From Candidatus Omnitrophota bacterium (GTDB lineage Bacteria; Omnitrophota; Omnitrophia; Omnitrophales; Aquincolibacteriaceae), in assembly GCA_023247135.1 (NCBI GenBank), contig JAHFHB010000113.1, forward strand, positions 1 through 6,578: a DNA stretch of 6,578 bases, read 5' to 3'. The position numbers were made by a program, and so were the translations under genes. Below the pieces are notes generated by a model. The model was not told where the DNA came from and ran no database searches. It was given only the letters and a program-made list of their open reading frames with translations. Each line of letters begins with the position of its first letter. Position 1 is the stretch's first letter. Shown one piece after another: positions 1-4,411 of the stretch.

Positions 1-520
1 TTTCCCGCGGTGCACCTTCGGTGACGGCATAATATTTTTTCACGGCACTGCTCCAGTTTCCCTGCAGTGCGCGTTTGGCCGCCTCATTTTTTGCGAAAAC
101 CAAAAGGCCTGAAGCTTCCCGGTCCAGCCGGTGCACGATGAAAATGCGGCCTTTGCCCAGCTTGCTTTTGGATTTTTGATACGCGGTCAACTGGTAGTAA
201 AGCGTTTTTTCTTTTTCACGGTCGGTTCCCACGGTCAGCAGGCCGGAAGGTTTTTCAACGACAAAAACATCTTCGTCTTCAAAAAGCAGTTTGAAGTCCA
301 TGCCGGTTTTCAGTTTCTCGGTGACCGCCGCTTTTTTGCCCGTGAGTTCGATGAGATCTCCGGGTTTCAGAGGATAAGCGTGTGAGGTGGTGACCCGTCC
401 GTTCACGCGTACCGCCCCGTATTTAAGGGTCTGCTTGACTTTGGTTTTAGTCATGGGAGCGCAGTGCTTGAAAAGATAGGCTAAAAGCGGCGAGTATTCC
501 TGGGCTTTGAATTTTTGCAT
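1..520 (-). CDS. RluA-family 23S-type rRNA pseudouridine synthase with S4 domain (C-terminus beyond window)
   Basis: Partial gene: 173 codons are visible from ATG 520-518 and the frame stays open to base 1. Seen: an S4-like RNA-binding domain at residues about 9-60 (KYGAVRVNG at 33-41, then PLKPGDLIEL), a linker, then the start of the catalytic domain with the entry motif VVEKPSGLLTV (87-97) and the signature HRLDREASG (130-138). D133 is the expected catalytic aspartate. Known of the family: these enzymes isomerise uridine to pseudouridine in rRNA or tRNA in the cytoplasm; the S4 plus catalytic layout is that of RluC/RluD-like members. The specific target uridine cannot be told. The start lies six bases after the stop of the rho-like gene and lacks a clear Shine-Dalgarno, which suggests translational coupling. 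The internal ATG 454-452 would cut the S4 domain and is less likely. The C-terminal GRTHQIR-type and LHA motifs would lie outside the window. Confidence 0.93.
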   Translation of the reverse strand, partial: MQKFKAQEYSPLLAYLFKHCAPMTKTKVKQTLKYGAVRVNGRVTTSHAYPLKPGDLIELTGKKAAVTEKLKTGMDFKLLFEDEDVFVVEKPSGLLTVGTDREKEKTLYYQLTAYQKSKSKLGKGRIFIVHRLDREASGLLVFAKNEAAKRALQGNWSSAVKKYYAVTEGAPRE

Positions 521-526
521 GGAAGG

Positions 527-1498
527 TTAGATTTTGCTGATGGCAGTGAGCAGGGCTTTATTGGTAGGAAATTTTTGCAGGGTATCGACGAGCGCCTTGG
601 CGGCTTCCACGGTGCCTAGGCCGGCCAGGGCCTGGCGGGCCCGGTGAACCTGTTCGAGTTCCGCAGGTTCGAGCAGGCGTTCTTCCTTGCGCGTGCCGCT
701 TTTGGCGATATCCAGCGCCGGGTAAATCCGCCGGCTGGAAACTTCGCGAGAGAGATAAATTTCCATATTGCCCGTGCCTTTAAATTCCTCAAAAATAATG
801 TCATCCATGCGGCTGCCCGTTGAAACCAGGATGGTGGCCAGGATGGAAAGCGAACCGCCATTTTCAATTTTACGGGCCGAGCCGAAAATCCGCCGCGGAA
901 TTTCCAGGGCGCGGGCATCCACGCCGCCTGAAAGCGTGCGTCCGCTGGAGCGCATATCCGCATTGTGAACGCGCGTCAGGCGGGTCAAGGAGTCAATCAG
1001 CACCATGACGTTTGCGCCGCCGGCGACTTCACGATAAACCTGTTTCATCAGGACATCCGCTGTGCTGATGTGATGCTCGTATGTTTCATCCGAGGACGAC
1101 CAGCACACTTCCGCCCCTTTGGGGACGCTGCGCCTGAAATCCGTGACTTCCTCAGGGCGTTCGTCGATGAGCAGACAGAAGAGTTTTACATCCGGGGCGC
1201 TTTTCGTGACGGCCTGACAAAGGTGCTTGAGAAAAGTGGTTTTGCCCGATCCCGGGGGAGCTACGATTAGTCCGCGCTGTCCCATGCCGATCGGGGCAAT
1301 GAGATCCATGGCCCGCATGGTGAGCTCGCTGGAGCCGTCCTCAAGCCGGATGCGCGGCGTGGGATCAATGACTGTACCGGCATAGAATTTTTTTTCATTC
1401 TCGTCGATATAGCGCCCCTGCATGGGGTCGGGCCGGCGATGCGAGTCATGATGCGGCCGCGAGTGGCTGTTTCTTGGATGATGATTGAACGGTCTCAT
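527..1498 (-). CDS. rho: Rho-type transcription termination ATPase lacking the N-terminal RNA-binding domain
   Basis: A 323-residue protein from ATG 1498 (GTG 1534 would give 335). Known role of the family: a hexameric RNA translocase that removes RNA polymerase from transcripts. The whole RecA-like motor is present, numbered from ATG 1498: P-loop APPGSGKT (80-87, K86), LLIDERPEE with catalytic-type E113, Walker B LIDS (D169), Q-loop SGRTLSGG (185-192), R-loop [10 protein letters not shown] (K240), and the arginine finger in SGTRKEE (R270). Odd points: Rho normally has about 420 residues, with about 130 before the motor holding the cold-shock-like primary RNA site. Here only about 35 residues precede it, rich in His, Arg and Pro. 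The frame is closed by TGA at 1540-1538, so no hidden extension exists. The lysine usual in APPKAGKT (E. coli K181) is Gly. Start ATG 1498 is chosen because a promoter-like TACAAT (1518-1513) lies downstream of the other two starts. It could be a specialised paralogue rather than the cell's main Rho. Confidence 0.9.
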   Translation of the reverse strand: MRPFNHHPRNSHSRPHHDSHRRPDPMQGRYIDENEKKFYAGTVIDPTPRIRLEDGSSELTMRAMDLIAPIGMGQRGLIVAPPGSGKTTFLKHLCQAVTKSAPDVKLFCLLIDERPEEVTDFRRSVPKGAEVCWSSSDETYEHHISTADVLMKQVYREVAGGANVMVLIDSLTRLTRVHNADMRSSGRTLSGGVDARALEIPRRIFGSARKIENGGSLSILATILVSTGSRMDDIIFEEFKGTGNMEIYLSREVSSRRIYPALDIAKSGTRKEERLLEPAELEQVHRARQALAGLGTVEAAKALVDTLQKFPTNKALLTAISKI

Positions 1499-1512
1499 GG
1501 GTGGATAGGCGG

Positions 1513-1543
1513 ATTGTAGCATATAAAAAGACACATGTCACAA
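1513..1543 (-). promoter_or_regulatory. candidate promoter for the rho-like gene
   Basis: Reading the minus strand, TTGTGA (1543-1538, 4 of 6 to the sigma-70 -35 consensus) is followed after 19 bases by TACAAT (1518-1513, 5 of 6 to the -10 consensus). The start of transcription would fall near 1506, eight bases before ATG 1498. The same boxes and spacing occur in mirror image at 1636-1666. The spacer is longer than the usual 17, so activity is inferred only. Confidence 0.45.
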
Positions 1544-1632
1544 GACACAAGGCACAAAGACACAAGTCACAAAGACACAAGGCACAAGCCACAAGGCACA
1601 AAGACACAAGACACAAGACACAAGTCACATGT
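1532..1632. repeat. degenerate heptamer array (CACAAGN x12, bounded by CACATGT)
   Basis: Fourteen head-to-tail units fill 101 bases. Twelve inner units have the form CACAA(G/A)N and start at 1539, 1546, 1553, 1561, 1568, 1576, 1583, 1590, 1597, 1605, 1612 and 1619. The first (1532) and last (1626) units are both CACATGT. The three CACAAAG units are each followed by one extra A, which accounts exactly for the length (14 x 7 + 3). It fills the divergent gap between the rho-like gene and the second pseudouridine synthase. In-frame translations of it are low-complexity and are not regarded as protein. Mechanism unknown; replication slippage or a mobile repeat family are both possible. Confidence 0.9.
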
Positions 1633-1660
1633 AACTTGTGACTTGCAACTTGTCTCTTGC
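1619..1660. repeat. inverted arm of the heptamer array, potential hairpin
   Basis: Just right of the array the heptamers turn around: ACTTGTG (1634-1640), ACTTGCA (1641-1647), ACTTGTC (1648-1654) and TCTTGC. The first is the exact reverse complement of the last CACAAGT unit (1619-1625), leaving an eight-base loop. The next two pair imperfectly with the preceding units, about 16 of 21 positions in total. There is no T-tract after it, so it does not look like a terminator. Confidence 0.6.
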
Positions 1661-1666
1661 TACAAT
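1636..1666 (+). promoter_or_regulatory. candidate promoter for the plus-strand pseudouridine synthase
   Basis: TTGTGA (1636-1641), a 19-base spacer and TACAAT (1661-1666), the same boxes and spacing as the mirrored element at 1543-1513. The predicted transcription start, about seven bases past the -10 box, falls at roughly 1672-1674. That is on or next to ATG 1674, so the transcript would be leaderless or nearly so. The inverted heptamer arm supplies the -35 box. Not tested; the long spacer lowers confidence. Confidence 0.45.
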
Positions 1667-1673
1667 GCTTTTC

Positions 1674-2408
1674 ATGCGCACAGAAGCTGATTACGTTGTC
1701 GCGGAAAATTACCGGATTATTTACGAAGACGCCTGGATGCTGGTGGTTGACAAGCCTGCACCGCTGCCCGTTCATCCTGGCGGCCGGTTTGTGCACAGAA
1801 CGCTGCTGAGCCTTCTCAAACGAGACCGCGCGGAATTGACCGAACAGCTTTCCTGTGTGAACCGGATCGATTCTGAAACCAGCGGGCTTGTGATTGTGGC
1901 CAAGTCTTCACATGCGGCCGGTGAAATTGGCATTGAATTTCAGGAAAGGCGGGTGCAGAAGGAATACAGCGCGGTTTTAACCGGTCATTTGAAGCCGTCG
2001 GAAGGCGTTCTGGATCAAGCGCTTGGAACGCAAGCTTATCGCCAGTTTCGTTTAAGAGTGCATGATCCTCAGGGCGAATCGGCCCGGACGCGCTACCGGG
2101 TTCTGGGATACGGGCAGGCCGGAGATTTTAAGTATACGCGTGTTACGGCTTGGCCTGAAACAGGGCGCATGCATCAATTGCGCGCCCACTTTGCGCTGGT
2201 TGGCCACCCGATTGCAGGCGATAAAATTTATATCGATCCCGCGCTTTTTTCACGTTACCTTGAAGGCGGCTGGCACGAAGACATGCTGACGGTTTTAAAA
2301 GCGCCGCGTCTTCTGTTGCATGCCGGGCGGCTTTCGTTCCGGCATCCGCTGACGGGACAGGCCATGGATTTAACCAGCGAACTCCCTGGGGAATTTGGCG
2401 CGTGGTAA
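1674..2408 (+). CDS. RluA-family RNA pseudouridine synthase without S4 domain
   Basis: A 244-residue protein from ATG 1674. It should convert uridine to pseudouridine in a structured RNA; which RNA cannot be said. Seen: entry motif VVDKPAPLPVHP (24-35), catalytic signature NRIDSETSG (63-71) with D66 as the expected nucleophile, the family motif GRMHQLRAHFALVGHPIAGD in the second half, and a late LLLHAGRLSFRHP. The catalytic domain is complete and of normal length. There is no S4 domain, so it resembles the short RluA/TruC-like branch. Asn stands where most members have His before R-I/L-D. Starts further upstream exist in frame (GTG 1638, ATG 1665), but they lie in the repeat or overlap the -10-like box and would add junk residues. 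No Shine-Dalgarno is visible before ATG 1674. It is divergent from the rho-like gene and followed by a 237-base gap, so it is probably monocistronic. Confidence 0.93.
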   Translation: MRTEADYVVAENYRIIYEDAWMLVVDKPAPLPVHPGGRFVHRTLLSLLKRDRAELTEQLSCVNRIDSETSGLVIVAKSSHAAGEIGIEFQERRVQKEYSAVLTGHLKPSEGVLDQALGTQAYRQFRLRVHDPQGESARTRYRVLGYGQAGDFKYTRVTAWPETGRMHQLRAHFALVGHPIAGDKIYIDPALFSRYLEGGWHEDMLTVLKAPRLLLHAGRLSFRHPLTGQAMDLTSELPGEFGAW

Positions 2409-2645
2409 TTTTTAAATTTAATGGATTTTGAAAAGCTTTTACCAGAATTTGGTTTTATCATCCACCGAATATATAGCAATTTATAACAACGCTTAAAAAA
2501 TGAGCTCACCGCCTTCGGGCAAGTTGTATTAACCCGTTATATTCAGTAGGCTTAGACATCCTCTTCATTATCGTGAAAAAGTTGTTTTCGAAATCGCTTT
2601 TGTAATTTTAGCTGTTGCGTGACGCATTTATAGAGGAAAGGAATT
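2409..2645. other. AT-rich intergenic stretch upstream of the secretion operon
   Basis: No gene is supported here. It should hold the terminator of the upstream gene and the promoter of the secretion operon, but neither is convincing by eye. Visible items are a palindrome AAAAGCTTTT (2431-2440), a four-base-pair stem before TTTT (2441-2456), a palindrome TGAGCTCA (2501-2508), a GCC-TTCG-GGC mini-hairpin (2511-2520), AT-rich -10-like strings such as TATAAC (2482-2487) without a matching -35, and an 11-base palindrome TGCGTGACGCA (2616-2626) just before the ribosome binding site. Confidence 0.6.
2632..2642 (+). promoter_or_regulatory. strong ribosome binding site of the TpsB gene
   Basis: The purine-rich stretch AGAGGAAAGGA ends three bases before ATG 2646. 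Its AGAGG core (2632-2636) sits nine bases from the start codon. It is the only clear Shine-Dalgarno in the window and fixes the start, in contrast to the genes on the left, which have none. Confidence 0.75.
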
Positions 2646-4370
2646 ATGTTGAAACAATCTTTGAATGTCTCAGTTCTTGTTCTGATTTTTGTGCTACTTC
2701 ACAACCATTCGGGCTATGCCGCTGTTCAGAGCGCCAATGAAACGGCGGGCGCGGAACAAGGCCGGTTTGAAAGCGAACGGGATATTGAAGCTAAAACGAA
2801 AGCGGCTGCTTACAAGCCTGCCCAGCAGGAGGTTCTCGAAAAAGAAGCGGCTGAGATCAGCAAGCCTGAATCGGCGGTAACTTTCCTGCTCAAAGAAGTG
2901 GCAGTTACGGGGAATGAAAGCATTGCAACGGAAGAGCTGGCGCCGTTTTACGAAAGCTTCCTGAACAAGCAGGTTCATTTCAAGGATCTCAAAGCGATTG
3001 CCGGCGCGATCAAAGAACACTACCGGAGTGTGGGTTTTATCGCAGCCTATGTTTATCTGCCCCCGCAGAATGTCACAAGCGGCAAAGTGGAAATCGCCGT
3101 CATTGAGGGAGTCATCGGGCAGATTGAGATTAAAGGAAATAAGTGGTTTTCGGAGGCGCTGATCCGGCGCATGCTGCGGGTGACTGCAGGCAACGTTCTT
3201 TTTTATGATCAATTACGCGCGAGTTTGAATTTTCTTAACAAGAACCGCGACATCAAGGCAAGGGCAGTTTTAAAGCCGGGCCGTGAAGCCAAGACGACGG
3301 ATCTTGAAATCAATGTTAAAGATCAATGGCCGCTGCACCTTTCGACGGACGTCAATAATCTGGGCACCGACAATACCGGCCATGCCCGCTGGGGTGTTGG
3401 GCTGACGCATACGAACCTTCTGGGTTTGATGGATGAAGTTTCCAGCCGTTTTCAAATCGGCCGGCATGCCTGGGCGGTAGGCGCGAATTACAATATTCCG
3501 GTGACTTCTTTTAAAACGGCGCTGGGGTTTTCCTACAGCCGCTCGGCGGTGGATTTGGGCGGCAGCTTTAAGGCCCTGAATGTGCGCGGGCATGCGACGA
3601 CCTACGGGATGTACGTCACTCAGCCCATTTGGGATGAACAGCATTTCAATGCCGGGGTGAATGTCGGGTTTGATTGGAAGAGTGTTGAGAACACCGTGGG
3701 CGGTGCCAAGGCCGGTGTGGATGAATTGCGGATTCTGAATCTTGGGCTCAACCTGGAAGAGAATGACCGCTGGGGCCGGACTATTTTCCCCCAGACTTTT
3801 CATGTTGGGTTCTGTAATTTTCTCGGATCGTCGGATAAACAGGACAACGGCGCAACCCGGGCTGGAACCGGCGGGCAATTTTTTATCTACCGTTCGTCCT
3901 TGTTGAGATACCAGCATCTGCCGCATGACATGGTGCTTGCCACGCGCGGTTCGATGCAGTTGACGCCGGACTCCCTGGCGCCCTCGGAGCAAATGCATCT
4001 CGGCGGCGCGTTTTCAGTGCGTGGTTATCAGGAAAGCGAATATCTGGCGGATTACGGCGCCTATCTTGATAACGAAGTTTACGTGCCGTCCTACTTTTTC
4101 CCGAAAGATTGGAAATTGCCGTATGCCAAAAAAACAATGCGCAATCAAATCATGGGTGTGGGCTTCTTTGATTTCGGCGGGGGTCTGCTGCGCCGCCCTT
4201 TGACAGGGGAACGTGACGGACGATTTCTTTCCGGCGCCGGCGGCGGCGTGCGCGTGGAATTGCTCGACAAAGTTTACGGCCGTTTTCAATGGGGTGCGCC
4301 GACTGGCTCAAGGCCCAATGACAATACTCGGGGAACGTTTTATTTTGGTGTGTCGGCAGAAGTATTCTAA
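2646..4370 (+). CDS. TpsB outer-membrane translocator (FhaC/ShlB/HecB family) of a two-partner secretion system
   Basis: 574 residues, close to FhaC in length. It forms the outer-membrane pore that recognises a partner exoprotein in the periplasm and threads it to the surface. Seen in order: a signal peptide (MLKQ then a hydrophobic core, likely cut after the Ala residues near 25-26); a charged, probably helical segment at about 30-77, where FhaC has its plug helix and linker; POTRA 1 at about 80-155 (KEVAVTGNESI to VIEGVIG); POTRA 2 at about 156-228 (GQIEIKGNKWF to VKDQW); then a beta-barrel from about 230 to the end. The Omp85-superfamily hallmarks are present: VRGY at 458-461 (loop 6) and FFDFGG at 507-512, and the chain ends in Phe as outer-membrane proteins often do. 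It starts from a strong ribosome binding site, and its partner gene follows 41 bases later, so it is very likely co-transcribed. Substrate specificity is inferred from that neighbour. Confidence 0.95.
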   Translation: MLKQSLNVSVLVLIFVLLHNHSGYAAVQSANETAGAEQGRFESERDIEAKTKAAAYKPAQQEVLEKEAAEISKPESAVTFLLKEVAVTGNESIATEELAPFYESFLNKQVHFKDLKAIAGAIKEHYRSVGFIAAYVYLPPQNVTSGKVEIAVIEGVIGQIEIKGNKWFSEALIRRMLRVTAGNVLFYDQLRASLNFLNKNRDIKARAVLKPGREAKTTDLEINVKDQWPLHLSTDVNNLGTDNTGHARWGVGLTHTNLLGLMDEVSSRFQIGRHAWAVGANYNIPVTSFKTALGFSYSRSAVDLGGSFKALNVRGHATTYGMYVTQPIWDEQHFNAGVNVGFDWKSVENTVGGAKAGVDELRILNLGLNLEENDRWGRTIFPQTFHVGFCNFLGSSDKQDNGATRAGTGGQFFIYRSSLLRYQHLPHDMVLATRGSMQLTPDSLAPSEQMHLGGAFSVRGYQESEYLADYGAYLDNEVYVPSYFFPKDWKLPYAKKTMRNQIMGVGFFDFGGGLLRRPLTGERDGRFLSGAGGGVRVELLDKVYGRFQWGAPTGSRPNDNTRGTFYFGVSAEVF

Positions 4371-4411
4371 AGCATGATGCTGAAAAATAGTGGCTTAAAG
4401 GCGGATTCGAA
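4371..4411 (+). promoter_or_regulatory. TpsB-TpsA intergenic spacer with weak ribosome binding site
   Basis: The 41-base gap contains an 11-base palindrome AGCATGATGCT (4371-4381) right after the TpsB stop, and AAAGG (4397-4401) ten bases before ATG 4412 as a moderate Shine-Dalgarno. There is no T-tract or convincing promoter, which fits a shared transcript. Confidence 0.5.

Noticed and set aside
131..385. Plus-strand open frame of 84 codons
   Set aside because: It lies wholly antisense to the S4-domain pseudouridine synthase, whose motifs are clear, and shows no recognisable domain of its own.
616..1449. Several open frames inside the rho-like gene on both strands (616-963, 768-968, 820-1008, 965-1270, 1267-1449)
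   Set aside because: The rho frame has every catalytic motif. These are shadows in other frames with low-complexity or Arg-rich compositions.
1532..1632. Heptamer array as a CRISPR array
   Set aside because: The units are seven bases long with no unique spacers of 25-40 bases and no cas genes nearby.
1446..1796. Minus-strand frame of 116 codons across the heptamer array
   Set aside because: Its middle is a Cys/Leu-rich translation of the repeat, and its ends overlap two better-supported genes.
2431..2457. Possible terminator after the second pseudouridine synthase
   Set aside because: The stem ACCA/TGGT has only four base pairs before TTTT, and the adjacent AAAAGCTTTT is a pure AT-rich palindrome. 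It is too weak to call.
2511..2520. GCC-TTCG-GGC hairpin as a terminator or regulatory structure
   Set aside because: Only three base pairs, and no T-tract follows on the plus strand.
2694..3998. Two long minus-strand frames (2694-3212 and 3270-3998)
   Set aside because: Both lie antisense to the TpsB gene, which has a signal peptide, POTRA domains and barrel motifs. No domain is seen in the antisense products.
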